Source of the DNA: Christensenella sp. UBA7703
GTDB lineage: Bacteria; Bacillota; Clostridia; Christensenellales; CAG-138
Length of the DNA: 64,000 nt
Assembly (NCBI GenBank): GCA_002482505.1
Contig: DLGD01000038.1
Span: 82,876 to 146,875 of the forward strand
Direction of reading: 5' to 3'
Shown piece after piece: positions 43,202 through 51,986 of the stretch. The position numbers and the translations under genes are program-made. Below the pieces are notes generated by a model. That model did no database searches. It saw only the letters and a list, made by a program, of their open reading frames with translations, and had not been told where the DNA came from. The number at the start of each line of letters is the position of its first letter. Position 1 is the stretch's first letter.

Positions 43202-44188
43202 TCAATTTCCCTTCCGGTTGTAATGGAGCCAGCAAGCGGAATAATGATCCGGCTCCATCTCAAAATACGGCGGCTTCTCCGTCAGGCAGACCTTCATGCA
43301 CTGTTCGCAGCGCGGCGCAAACGGGCAACCGGCCGGCGGATGCATCAAATCGACAGGCGATCCTTCAATCGGGGTAAGCTGTGTGCCAACCTCTTCGTCG
43401 ATCTTCGGCAGAGAGTTGATCAGCCCATTGGTATACGGATGACTCGGGCTCGAATAGAGCGCTTCAATCGGCCCGTATTCCATGATTTCGCCGCCATACA
43501 TGATGATGATCTTATCGCAGATATCCGAAACGATGCCGAGGTCATGCGTAATGAGCACAATGCTCATGTTCCGGCGGTTCTTGAGGTCTTTCATGATCTC
43601 GAGAATCTGCGCCTGAATCGTCACGTCCAGCGCGGTGGTCGGTTCGTCTGCAATCAAAAGTTTGGGTTCGCAGGCGAGCGCCATGGAGATCATCGCGCGC
43701 TGCCGCATACCGCCGGAGAATTCAAACGGATATTGCTTGAGCCTGCGCGCAGGGTTCGGAATTCCCACCATGCCCAGCAACTCAATCGCGCGTTCGCGGG
43801 CGCTCTTGCCCTTCATATTGCGGTGCAGTTTCAGCGGCTCGCAAATCTGGTTGCCAACCGTATACACCGGGTTGAGCGATGTCATTGGGTCCTGAAAGAT
43901 CATCGCGATATCATTACCGCGAATCTTTCGCATGTCGTCTTCCGACAGGCTGAGGATATCCGTCCCGTTGAAGCGGATGCTGCCGCCCGTCACACGGCCG
44001 GGATGTTGCAACAGGCGCATGATGGCATAGACAGAGACTGACTTACCGCTGCCGGACTCGCCGACGATGCCGAGCGCTTCGCCTTCGTTTAAAAACCAAG
44101 ATACGCCGCGGACTGCCTGCACTTCTCCACCGGGGGTGAAGAACGAGACCCGCAAATCTTGTATATCGATCAAATGATTGTTTTCCAA
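43202..44188 (-). CDS. oppD: Oligopeptide ABC transporter ATP-binding protein OppD
   Basis: 328 residues with Walker A GESGSGKSVSV (about 39-49), signature FSGGMRQRAMISMAL, Walker B LLIADEPTTALD and the C-terminal extension HPPAGCPFAPRCEQCMKVC (in part). It hydrolyses ATP with OppF to drive peptide import. Ten bases separate it from oppC. Confidence 0.95.
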   Translation of the reverse strand: MENNHLIDIQDLRVSFFTPGGEVQAVRGVSWFLNEGEALGIVGESGSGKSVSVYAIMRLLQHPGRVTGGSIRFNGTDILSLSEDDMRKIRGNDIAMIFQDPMTSLNPVYTVGNQICEPLKLHRNMKGKSARERAIELLGMVGIPNPARRLKQYPFEFSGGMRQRAMISMALACEPKLLIADEPTTALDVTIQAQILEIMKDLKNRRNMSIVLITHDLGIVSDICDKIIIMYGGEIMEYGPIEALYSSPSHPYTNGLINSLPKIDEEVGTQLTPIEGSPVDLMHPPAGCPFAPRCEQCMKVCLTEKPPYFEMEPDHYSACWLHYNRKGN

Positions 44189-44198
44189 AGCCGCACCT

Positions 44199-45230
44199 CT
44201 ACTTCTTCATTCTGGGATCCAGCACGTCCCGAAGTGCATCGCCAACCGTGTTAAACGCGAGGATAATCAAGGCGATGATCACAGAAGGAAATACCACGCG
44301 TGTCGGGAAGGAATACACGCCCTGCAACGCATCCGTCACCATCGAGCCAAGCGAGGCAAGCGGCGCGGAGATACCGAGGCCGATAAAGCTCAGGAATGAC
44401 TCGGTGAAGATTGCGGAAGGAATCTGCAACGTGGTGGTCACGATGATGGGCCCAATGCAGTTCGGCAGCACATGGCGGCGGATGATTCTGCCGCTGCTTG
44501 CGCCGAGCGCACGGGCGGCCAGAACATACTCCTGCTCCTTGATTCGCAGCACTTCACCGCGCACAATACGCGCCATCGTGCCCCAGTACATGAGTGCAAA
44601 CACGATCAGCATCGAGAAGAACGCTGGCCCGAGCTCGCTGATGGCGGAGAACGCCATGCTGGATTGTAGCATTTTCTCCAGCGGGCCCTTGAGTGTCGCC
44701 GAGAGCAGGATAACCACCAGCAAATCTGGCAAGGAGTAGATGATGTCGATGACGCGCATCATGATATTGTCGACTTTTCCGCCGGCAAAACCACTGATGG
44801 AGCCATATAGAGAGCCGATCACCAGCGTCAGCGCCGCGGCAATAATACCGATGGAAAGCGAGATGCGCGCGCCATACATGTTGCGCACCAGCAAGTCTCG
44901 CCCGAATCGGTCTGTGCCAAAGGGATGCTGCCAGCTCGGCGCCTGGTCTTCCTGACCGGGGTTGAATTGGTCGTAGTTGTATTGCGAGAGCATCGGCCCC
45001 ACAAACGCAAACAGGAAGAGGATGATGATCAGCGCAAGCGCGACCATCGCGAATTTGTTTTTGCGGAAGCGGCGCATCGCATCTTTCCAGAGGGAGGTAC
45101 CCTCGCGGAGGACGACCAGCTCCTGCTTCTCTTCATCGGAGGCCGGAACAAAAAGATCCGGGTTGACGTGCATGCTCAGCGGGTTGAGCCGCAGGCTGAC
45201 TTTATTTTGCTTTACTTCTGTCTTATTCAT
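44199..45230 (-). CDS. oppC: Oligopeptide ABC transporter permease OppC
   Basis: 343 residues. A cytoplasmic N-terminal segment of about 70 residues is followed by six membrane helices. The EAA loop that contacts the ATPases is in LAARALGASSGRIIRRHVLPNC (in part, about 240-260). The OppC_N and BPD_transp_1 domains are both present. The ATG at 45230 is chosen because GAGAGGCGACC precedes it. It lies 11 bp downstream of oppB. Confidence 0.94.
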   Translation of the reverse strand: MNKTEVKQNKVSLRLNPLSMHVNPDLFVPASDEEKQELVVLREGTSLWKDAMRRFRKNKFAMVALALIIILFLFAFVGPMLSQYNYDQFNPGQEDQAPSWQHPFGTDRFGRDLLVRNMYGARISLSIGIIAAALTLVIGSLYGSISGFAGGKVDNIMMRVIDIIYSLPDLLVVILLSATLKGPLEKMLQSSMAFSAISELGPAFFSMLIVFALMYWGTMARIVRGEVLRIKEQEYVLAARALGASSGRIIRRHVLPNCIGPIIVTTTLQIPSAIFTESFLSFIGLGISAPLASLGSMVTDALQGVYSFPTRVVFPSVIIALIILAFNTVGDALRDVLDPRMKK

Positions 45231-45241
45231 GGTCGCCTCTC

Positions 45242-46156
45242 TTATCGCAACTTGATTCTGGGGTCGACCAAGCCATAGACGAAATCCACAATGAGATTCA
45301 TCAGAACCATGATGCATCCAAGAAAGATCGTTGTCCCCATAATGACCGGGTAATCACGGTTGGACACACTGTCCACGAAAAACCGTCCGAGTCCGGGTAC
45401 GCTGAAGAGCTTTTCCACAGCGAACGTTCCCGTGATCAGAAACGCGGTCAGCGGCCCGACGTAGGAGATGACCGGAATGGCGGAGTTCTTCAGGGCATGC
45501 TTGAAGTGAACGACAAAGGCGGAAAGTCCCTTTGCATGCGCAGTCTTGATGTAATCCTGCCCAAGCGTTTCGAGCATGGAGGAACGCGTCAGCTTCGTGA
45601 TATAGCAAATCGGGTAGAACGAAAGCGAGATCACGGGCAGGATATAGTTCGCCGGAGAGTCTGTCCACGTTGCCGGTGCTATCTTCCAGACTGCACAGAA
45701 TAGCACCAATAGCAACGTACCGAATACAAACCCCGGCACAGAGATAAAGATCGTGGTGAATAGCATCACCAATCGATCGATCAATTTTTCATGCTTGATG
45801 GCGGCAAGCGCACCCAATGGTATGCCGACGACAATCGCAAGCGCGATTGCAAACAACCCAAGCTTTGCGGAGTAGGGGAATTTCTCTTCGATAATTCCGG
45901 TAACCGTGCGTCCTTTTTTTTGCAGGGACGTACCCATGTCCCCCTGCAATAGGTTGTCAACATAGATCAGATACTGCGTGCCAAGCGGCTTGTCGAGTCC
46001 ATACTTCTTTTCGAGGTTCGCCTTGACCTTGTCCGTCATACGCTCAGACAGAAACGGGCTGCCGGGAACCATATGCATCAGAAAGAAAGTAGCGGTAATC
46101 AGTATGATAACGGCTAGAATTGCGGAGAATATTCGCTTGATTCCATATTTCAGCAT
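45242..46156 (-). CDS. oppB: Oligopeptide ABC transporter permease OppB
   Basis: 304 residues with six membrane helices. The N-terminal KRIFSAILAVIILITATFFLMHMVPG (in part) and YIKTAHAKGLS in the EAA loop are typical of OppB/DppB. It forms the channel with OppC. Its start codon overlaps the stop codon of an 11-codon upstream frame (ATGCTGA), and its own ribosome site is weak, so translation is probably coupled to that leader frame. Confidence 0.94.
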   Translation of the reverse strand: MLKYGIKRIFSAILAVIILITATFFLMHMVPGSPFLSERMTDKVKANLEKKYGLDKPLGTQYLIYVDNLLQGDMGTSLQKKGRTVTGIIEEKFPYSAKLGLFAIALAIVVGIPLGALAAIKHEKLIDRLVMLFTTIFISVPGFVFGTLLLVLFCAVWKIAPATWTDSPANYILPVISLSFYPICYITKLTRSSMLETLGQDYIKTAHAKGLSAFVVHFKHALKNSAIPVISYVGPLTAFLITGTFAVEKLFSVPGLGRFFVDSVSNRDYPVIMGTTIFLGCIMVLMNLIVDFVYGLVDPRIKLR

Positions 46157-46185
46157 TTGTCGTTACCGCCGTGTTGCTTTTTCAT
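46150..46185 (-). CDS. Possible 11-residue leader peptide coupled to oppB
   Basis: ATG at 46185, preceded by GGGGGTG at a good distance, encodes MKKQHGGNDKC and stops in TGA overlapping the oppB ATG. The short length, good ribosome site and overlap suggest a translational coupling device and not a functional protein. An in-frame extension upstream also exists but has no better start. Confidence 0.45.
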   Translation of the reverse strand: MKKQHGGNDKC

Positions 46186-46357
46186 TAAAAGCACCCCCAG
46201 AATGTTTGTTGATCGAATCCTTGCCGAATCCACGCAAGAATCCGTCCTTATTGAAACGTTATCTATGCAACAAAACATGTGCTTGCTCCAATGATGCCTT
46301 GTTTTGCTGCCACGCCAGAACTCCGTTTGATCAGAAGCCACACCTTGTACAATCATT

Positions 46358-46381
46358 TCGGGCGTACTTGAATACGCCCGA
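46358..46381 (-). promoter_or_regulatory. Hairpin in the opp leader
   Basis: A perfect 9-bp stem TCGGGCGTA/TACGCCCGA with a 6-base loop, about 50 bases downstream of the predicted opp transcription start. There is no T-run. It may be an mRNA-stabilising or regulatory structure in a leader of roughly 270 bases. The rest of the 46157-46688 gap shows no gene. Confidence 0.5.
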
Positions 46382-46430
46382 TTTCAACGTATATAGTAAC
46401 TTGATCTTACGACCTAGCGATTATATTATA

Positions 46431-46459
46431 TATAAACATATATGCACGCTCTAAGTCAA
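46431..46459 (-). promoter_or_regulatory. Putative promoter of the opp operon
   Basis: On the minus strand TTGACT (46459-46454), 17 bases, TTTATA (46436-46431), in a very AT-rich tract. It gives a leader of about 270 bases before oppB. Confidence 0.6.
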
Positions 46460-46688
46460 CAAAAAATTCACATCCCTGTAAAATTCCGTTATAAAAATCC
46501 TTATTTTACGCGGTTTTTCTGTGTTTTTACCATTACTGTGCGCAAAGCGCAAAACGATCGTTTTCGCAAGATCGACTTGTATATTCATGCATGATATGTG
46601 TTTTCTATGCGTGAAATTCACTGGATGTTTGCTGTTTATTACGCATATATCGCGGTATAATGCTGTATCCAAACAACGGGAGGCTATC

Positions 46689-47183
46689 ATGGAGTTTCGG
46701 GATGCCCATTCGAGCGATCTAGCGGAAGTGATGGCGCTCTTTCACGCGGCAACGCTGGCAATGGACGCACGGCAGGTGTTTCAGTGGGACGAAGCCTACC
46801 CTTGCGCTGAGATTGTGCAGGAGGATATTGACCGCGCGCAGATGCAGGTCGGGCTGGCCAACGGCAAAATTGCGGTGGCTTTTGTGTTGGAACCCTGCCA
46901 GGAACACGATTACGAGAACGCAAACTGGCGATATCCGGTTACGGAGTTTGTGGTGTTGCATCGGCTTTGCGTTCATCCCGCCTTTCAAGGGCAGGGCATT
47001 GCAAAACTGGCGATGGACTATCTGGAGCAAAAAGTACGCAATCGCGGAATCCACGCCATCCGTCTGGACGCGTTCCCGCAAAACCCCGTGGCGATCCAGC
47101 TCTATGAATCGCGCGGTTACGAAAAGGCGGGCGAGGTTACCTACCGCAAAGGATTGTTCTATCTATACGAAAAAAAACTGTAA
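46689..47183 (+). CDS. GNAT-family N-acetyltransferase
   Basis: 164 residues of the GCN5-related acetyltransferase fold. The acetyl-CoA pyrophosphate loop is in LHRLCVHPAFQGQGIAKLAM (in part, about 97-115; pattern Q-G-Q-G-I). LDAFPQNPVAIQLYESRGYEKAG (in part) is the C-terminal substrate/CoA motif. The start follows GGGAGGCTATC. The substrate is unknown. It is divergent from the opp operon. Confidence 0.88.
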   Translation: MEFRDAHSSDLAEVMALFHAATLAMDARQVFQWDEAYPCAEIVQEDIDRAQMQVGLANGKIAVAFVLEPCQEHDYENANWRYPVTEFVVLHRLCVHPAFQGQGIAKLAMDYLEQKVRNRGIHAIRLDAFPQNPVAIQLYESRGYEKAGEVTYRKGLFYLYEKKL

Positions 47184-47369
47184 CGCGGTTCCGGATAGCC
47201 TAATGGCGCTCTTGTCTCCCATTTACACACGGAAAGCAATCCTCTGTATTGTGTGTTTTCACTCTGCGCATTTCCATTATATGAAAATGGGTTATAATAA
47301 GAAAAAAGAACGTTTGTTTGGAAGGTGAGCGATCCAATTGCGCTTCTTCCGACAGGAGGGATGTAAACG

Positions 47370-48188
47370 ATGGACTATTCCGAAGATATCGGTTACTTTC
47401 TATCAAAAATGCATGATAACGGTGCGGACTTCTGGGCAACACCGGAAGGTAGCCTCATCAAAGGCGGACCTTTCTCCACGCTGGAGGCCGCCTACAATTT
47501 AACCGAGCTTGGGCTCCCCGCTACGCATCCCGCGCTTGCCGGGGCAATCTCGCTTATATGGCAAGCGCAACGTAAGGACGGGCGCTTTGCCATCATACCC
47601 AAAAGCGGTATTTACCCCTGCCAGACGATCCACGCGGCAAGGACGCTCTGCGCGCTCGGTTTTGCCGAGGACAACCGCCTGCAAGCAACGATTTCACATC
47701 TTCTGGAAACGCAGTACGCGGATGGCGGGTGGCGCTGCAAAAAGTTTTTCTTCGGGCACGGGCCGGAGACGGAGGCCTCCAACCCCGGGCCGACGCTCTC
47801 CGCGCTGGATGTGTTCCGCCAAACACCGTATGGAACTATTGACGAACGGCTGGATTGTGCGGTAGAATTTTTACTCTCGCATTGGGTCACGCGCGCGCCG
47901 CTTGGCCCCTGTCATTATGGCATCGGCACGCTGTTTCATCAGGTATCGTTCCCATTTTTGAACTATAACCTATTTTATTACGTCTATGTGCTCTCGTTTT
48001 ACAACGCGGCGAAGCATGATCCGCGGTTTTTGGATGCGCTTCGTGTCCTGCAAGGCAAGATGATAGACGGGCAAATCGTTGTCGAGCGCCCGCACGTAAA
48101 GCTCGCGAAGCTCGACTTCTGCAAAAAAGGTGAAATCAGCGAGCTGGCGACAAAGCGGTATCGGGAGATTTTGGCGAACCTCAATTGA
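47370..48188 (+). CDS. Prenyltransferase/terpene cyclase-like alpha-alpha toroid protein
   Basis: 272 residues. QAQRKDGRFAI (about 58-68), THLLETQYADGGW-type motif at about 108-120 and regular helical pairs match the squalene cyclase/prenyltransferase repeat fold. The catalytic DxDD motif of cyclases is absent. It is much shorter than true cyclases (over 600). Similar short proteins in Clostridia are annotated only by fold. There is no signal peptide. It is followed 72 bp later by the 48-residue peptide gene. Function unknown. Confidence 0.65.
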   Translation: MDYSEDIGYFLSKMHDNGADFWATPEGSLIKGGPFSTLEAAYNLTELGLPATHPALAGAISLIWQAQRKDGRFAIIPKSGIYPCQTIHAARTLCALGFAEDNRLQATISHLLETQYADGGWRCKKFFFGHGPETEASNPGPTLSALDVFRQTPYGTIDERLDCAVEFLLSHWVTRAPLGPCHYGIGTLFHQVSFPFLNYNLFYYVYVLSFYNAAKHDPRFLDALRVLQGKMIDGQIVVERPHVKLAKLDFCKKGEISELATKRYREILANLN

Positions 48189-48260
48189 GCGTGCGGATTG
48201 GCATTCACTCCATTGAGTGTGCTAGAATAGCGTTTGACGAATCGTAGAGGAGGTTTGAAC

Positions 48261-48407
48261 ATGAGTGTAGGTGTCATCGGCGGTGCGGACGGGCCGACCG
48301 CGATCTTTCTTGCGTCCTCCGTCGACTGGATTTGGGTTGGCGTGTTGGGGATTGTTGTACTTGGCGTGGCGTTCTTTTTTATTCTTCGCAAACGCAAGAA
48401 GGGCTAA
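48261..48407 (+). CDS. 48-residue single-helix peptide with decarboxylase beta-subunit signature
   Basis: Encoded after an excellent AGAGGAGG ribosome site at 48246-48253. The N-terminus reads MSVGVIGGADGPTAIFLAS. IGGADGPT is a hallmark of the membrane beta subunit of sodium-translocating carboxylic acid decarboxylases (OAD_beta, normally about 380 residues). One membrane helix follows (about 23-42) and a basic tail RKRKKG. There are no alpha, gamma or full beta subunits nearby. It could be a genuine small membrane protein that reuses the motif, or the remnant of a beta subunit. The intact start, stop and ribosome site favour a live gene. Confidence 0.72.
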   Translation: MSVGVIGGADGPTAIFLASSVDWIWVGVLGIVVLGVAFFFILRKRKKG

Positions 48408-48495
48408 TCCAATTTTTTAAGAAGGAAACGCATGCGCTTGTCTTGCCCGGCAGGCGCATGTTTGCATATCTGCGCTTTTTCGACATAAAAGTCAA

Positions 48496-49407
48496 TCACT
48501 CATTTAAAAGAGTGCTCTTAACCCGTTCCATCTCCGTTTTGCTTGCCATCGCCTCCACCGCGCTCATCCCTTCAAAAACGAGCACGGCACGCGGCGGCAG
48601 CACATGGTTTCCGCGGAGACACGCGCGCTCAAGAAGGCACGCGGCAAAGAGTGCACTGCCCGTGGCGGGCGAAGCGATCAACAGCCGCAGCAGCCCCGAG
48701 CCGGAAAGCAGCGAGAGCGTTTTTTCATCCGGCAGGCCAGCGCTGTTTTCGCAAAGCAGGATGGTCTCGTCCGGCGTGCCAATATCCTCCATCTCCCCGC
48801 CTGCTTGCGCAACCAAACGCGCGAGAAACCCGCGCCAGTCGAACGCGGCGCCGCCTTCCAGCGTGGTCAGAAAGCGCACACGCGCTCGCGCGGATACCTT
48901 CGGCGCGTCTGTGCTAAGACGGACAACCAACGTCCGCGCGCGCATGCGATACCGCTCAAACGGCGTTTCCTTCCCGCCGGAAAACGGCTTGAGTTCCCGT
49001 CCCCCCTCGAGTAAAGGCTGCGCAATCACGCTCGCACCGGCATAGTTTGCGGCAAGCAGCAGGCGGATCGTGTCCAGGCGCGCTTCTCCGCCCGATGCAC
49101 CGTCCGCCAGCGCAGCGCAAACGCACCCATCAAGCAGCGTTGCGCCCGAACACAATCCTGCGGCAAGTGCCCGTAACCGCGCATTTTCGCCGGTTGCATC
49201 CGCGCTGATCGCAAAGAGTATCCGGCGGTTCTGCCAGTTCCCACACAAAAAATCATCCGTTTCAACGGTCTCAAACGCCAAACCGGAGACGGCATATTCC
49301 AGCACATCCCCCAGGCGCGTATGGTTCCCAACCGAAACGACGACGAGCGCCTCTTCCGGTTTCGTTTCGCTTGACTGATTCTCAAAATGATCCTGTTTGT
49401 TTTGCAT
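48496..49407 (-). CDS. Conserved-type hypothetical protein, possible flavodoxin-like domain
   Basis: 303 residues from ATG 49407. I do not recognise it firmly. Residues 20-150 alternate beta strands and helices (ALVVVSVGNHTRLGDVLEYA; LLLAANYAGASVIAQPLLEG), with a layout resembling flavodoxin/NADPH-dependent FMN reductase-like domains. Residues 185-300 form a second alpha/beta part (LLIASPATGSALFAACLLE). No signal peptide, membrane helix or metal motif is seen. It is a single gene between the decarboxylase-signature peptide and an EamA exporter. The function is unknown. Confidence 0.6.
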   Translation of the reverse strand: MQNKQDHFENQSSETKPEEALVVVSVGNHTRLGDVLEYAVSGLAFETVETDDFLCGNWQNRRILFAISADATGENARLRALAAGLCSGATLLDGCVCAALADGASGGEARLDTIRLLLAANYAGASVIAQPLLEGGRELKPFSGGKETPFERYRMRARTLVVRLSTDAPKVSARARVRFLTTLEGGAAFDWRGFLARLVAQAGGEMEDIGTPDETILLCENSAGLPDEKTLSLLSGSGLLRLLIASPATGSALFAACLLERACLRGNHVLPPRAVLVFEGMSAVEAMASKTEMERVKSTLLNE

Positions 49408-49528
49408 AGTATTATGATACGAAAAACAATAAAAAAAAACAAGATGATAAATCCTTCGTGATACAAGAATCAACAAAAAAAGCAAGGCGCTTCAACCTTG
49501 CTTTCATTGTATATCGAAATATGTTTAC

Positions 49529-50479
49529 TTAAGCACCCGTCTGCGGCGCTTCCACAGGCAGCGCCTCCGGCGCAACCGCACGCTTACCCAGCCACTTTCG
49601 CCAGGGTAACTGCGAGGAGATGATTGCAACAAACACGAGCGCGCAACCCAGCATTTCCCGCGCGGTGAGGTTCTGCCCTAAAATCGCCCAGCCTGCGAGC
49701 GCCGCAAATACGTTTTCCGGGCTGAGCAGCAGCGAGGCCGTCGTCGGCTCCACACGCCGCTGTCCAAGCATTTGCAGCGTATACGCGCCGCAGCCGGAGA
49801 ACAAGCCCGCGTAGACAATCGTCAGCCAGGCGTCCGAAATCGCACCGATCTTCGGCTGCTCAAAAAGCATCATTGGCACGGATGAAAGGATCGCCATCAC
49901 GCTGAACTGGATCAAGTTCAGGCGAATGATATCAACCTTTGGCGAATAGTGATCGACCAGCAAGATCTGAAACGTAAACGCAACCGCAGAAGCAAGCACA
50001 AACAGGTCTCCCCGGCTCATCGTGAAGTCCCCGCGAATCGAGAGGAAATAGAGCCCGACAAGCGCGACAAGAACGCTGATCCAAAGCATCGGATGCGGAC
50101 GCCTCTTGATGAAAAGGCCGAATACCGGCACCAGCACGATATAAAGCGATGTAATGAACCCCGCTTTTCCGGCGGAGGTGGTCACAAGCCCGATCTGCTG
50201 GAGATTGCTTGCAATGGTCATCACGATGCCAAGGATAATGCCCGCACGCCAGAGCACTTTCTTATCGGTATTCTTGGATTTCATGTTTGTGCGGTCGAGG
50301 ATCAAAACCAAGATACCCAGGCCGATTGCGGCAAGCGCGCTGCGCACCGCCGTGAACGTATAGGGGCCGACAAATGACATGCCCGCGCTCTGCGCAACAA
50401 AAGCAACACCCCAGATGAGGGATGCGGAAAGCAACATTGCGGCACCAATCCCGTGCCCTTTGTGTTCGCTGTGTGACAT
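49529..50479 (-). CDS. EamA/DMT-family transporter
   Basis: 316 residues with ten membrane helices in two EamA repeats (about 12-140 and 155-290). Typical repeat ends are AGKAGFITSLYIVLVPVFGL (in part) and SLLLSPENVFAALAGWAILG (in part). Members export amino acids or metabolites. The substrate is unknown. It is divergent from the DUF362 ferredoxin gene across a region with tandem repeats. Confidence 0.87.
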   Translation of the reverse strand: MSHSEHKGHGIGAAMLLSASLIWGVAFVAQSAGMSFVGPYTFTAVRSALAAIGLGILVLILDRTNMKSKNTDKKVLWRAGIILGIVMTIASNLQQIGLVTTSAGKAGFITSLYIVLVPVFGLFIKRRPHPMLWISVLVALVGLYFLSIRGDFTMSRGDLFVLASAVAFTFQILLVDHYSPKVDIIRLNLIQFSVMAILSSVPMMLFEQPKIGAISDAWLTIVYAGLFSGCGAYTLQMLGQRRVEPTTASLLLSPENVFAALAGWAILGQNLTAREMLGCALVFVAIISSQLPWRKWLGKRAVAPEALPVEAPQTGA

Positions 50480-50621
50480 GGCTCTTTTTTTACACCGTTT
50501 CTGTTTGATCTGGCACTCTTATCATCACTCTGTCCTACGCGATCCAATCAAACTATTCAACGAGACATGATACCGTTTTGTGAGCAAAAACGCAACCCCC
50601 GAACGGGTTGTTCTAGCGAAA

Positions 50622-50772
50622 CAGTTGTGCTATGATTCAATTGTTCTCATAAAGAAAACTCTAGGAACGCCGGAACAATTGTGCAATGATTCAATTGTTC
50701 TCACAAGAAATTCTAAGAGCACCAAAGCAATTGTGCTATGATTCCATTATTCTCACAAGAAATTCTAAGAGC
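50622..50772 (+). repeat. Three tandem repeats of about 53 bp in a promoter region
   Basis: Units begin at 50622, 50676 and 50728 with CA(G/A)TTGTGC(T/A)ATGATTC, and each ends AA(A/T)TCTA-like, GAGC in the last two. The second unit has a perfect inverted repeat GAACAATTG/CAATTGTTC with a 10-base spacer; the first and third are degenerate versions. A promoter-like TTGTTC (50608), 17 bases, TATGAT (50631) overlaps the first unit. The last unit abuts the AAGGAG ribosome site of the DUF362 gene. Confidence 0.8.
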
Positions 50773-50789
50773 AAGGAGATTCCAGATCC

Positions 50790-51911
50790 ATGCAACCTTC
50801 CAAAGTATATTTCACCGATTTAAGGACAACCTTCGATAGCCCGTTGACGGTGAAACTCCAGCGCCTCATCAAAAAAGCAGGCATCGAAAGCATCGATTTT
50901 AAGGATCGTTTCGTCGCCATTAAAATCCACTTTGGCGAACCGGGCAACCTCTCGTTTCTACGCCCGAATTTTGCGCGCGCGGTTGTGGACGTCATCCGCG
51001 CCAAGGGTGGCAAGCCGTTCTTGACCGACTGCAACACGCTCTATGCCGGCAGGCGGAAAAACGCTCTGGAACACCTCGATGCCGCAGCGGAAAACGGGTT
51101 CTCCGTCGCCTCGACCGGTTGCCAGATCATCATTGCGGATGGTCTCAAGGGATTGGACGAGAAACTGGTTCCCCTCACGGGCACGAAGCACGTCAAGGAA
51201 GCAAAGATCGGCCAGGCGATTATGGATGCGGACATCTTCGTTTCGCTCAACCACTTCAAAGGGCATGAGGCAACCGGCTTTGGCGGCGCGCTGAAGAACA
51301 TCGGCATGGGCAGCGGCTCTCGCGCGGGCAAGATGGAGCAGCATTGCGACGGCAAGCCTACGGTCGACAGGGACATGTGCAAAGCCTGCCGCCAGTGCAT
51401 CAAGCAGTGCGCACACGGCGCGATCAGTTATGATGATCAGAAGATTGCCTGCATCGACCATGATCTCTGCGTGGGTTGCGGGCGCTGCATCGGTGCATGC
51501 AACTTTGATGCAATCGAAAACAACGGCGGAAGCAGCCTGCTCGCCCTCTGCGAGAAGATTGCTGAATACTCCCTCGCCGTGCTGCAAAATAGACCAAACT
51601 TCCATATTAGCATCGTAACCCAGGTTTCGCCAAACTGCGACTGTCACGGAGAAAACGACGTTCCGATCATCCCTGATGTCGGTATGTTTGCCTCCTTCGA
51701 CCCCGTCGCGCTCGATCAGGCCTGCGCGGATGCCTGCAACCGCATGCCCGTCATGCACGGCAGCCAACTCAGCGACAATCTGGAGAAATGCAAGAGTCAA
51801 CATGACCACTTCAAGGATTCCGCTCCGGAGACGGACTGGATTCTCACCCTCCAACACGCGGAAGCGCTTGGCATCGGTACCAGACAATATGAACTCGTTA
51901 CGGTGAAATAA
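50790..51911 (+). CDS. DUF362 protein with two 4Fe-4S clusters
   Basis: 373 residues. The DUF362 domain spans about 5-185, with LNHFKGHEATGFGGALKNIGMG (in part) as its best-conserved stretch. It is followed by a bacterial ferredoxin domain with two complete cluster motifs: Cys197, 200, 203, 207 and Cys227, 230, 233, 237. A C-terminal DUF362-like segment contains HGSQLSDNLEKC. It is a cytoplasmic iron-sulfur protein of unknown reaction, common in strict anaerobes. Three tandem repeats lie directly upstream, implying an unusual control region. Confidence 0.87.
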   Translation: MQPSKVYFTDLRTTFDSPLTVKLQRLIKKAGIESIDFKDRFVAIKIHFGEPGNLSFLRPNFARAVVDVIRAKGGKPFLTDCNTLYAGRRKNALEHLDAAAENGFSVASTGCQIIIADGLKGLDEKLVPLTGTKHVKEAKIGQAIMDADIFVSLNHFKGHEATGFGGALKNIGMGSGSRAGKMEQHCDGKPTVDRDMCKACRQCIKQCAHGAISYDDQKIACIDHDLCVGCGRCIGACNFDAIENNGGSSLLALCEKIAEYSLAVLQNRPNFHISIVTQVSPNCDCHGENDVPIIPDVGMFASFDPVALDQACADACNRMPVMHGSQLSDNLEKCKSQHDHFKDSAPETDWILTLQHAEALGIGTRQYELVTVK

Positions 51912-51941
51912 CCACACAAAAAAAGGAGCGTTTGCTCCCTT

Positions 51942-51973
51942 GCCCGTCGGATTTGTATGCCGACGGGCTTTTT
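51942..51973. terminator. Terminator between the DUF362 and cysteine desulfidase-like genes
   Basis: Stem GCCCGTCGG/CCGACGGGC with a 9-base loop and TTTTT on the plus strand. A smaller hairpin GGAGC/GCTCC lies just before it. Confidence 0.85.
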
Positions 51974-51986
51974 GATTGATCTTTGT

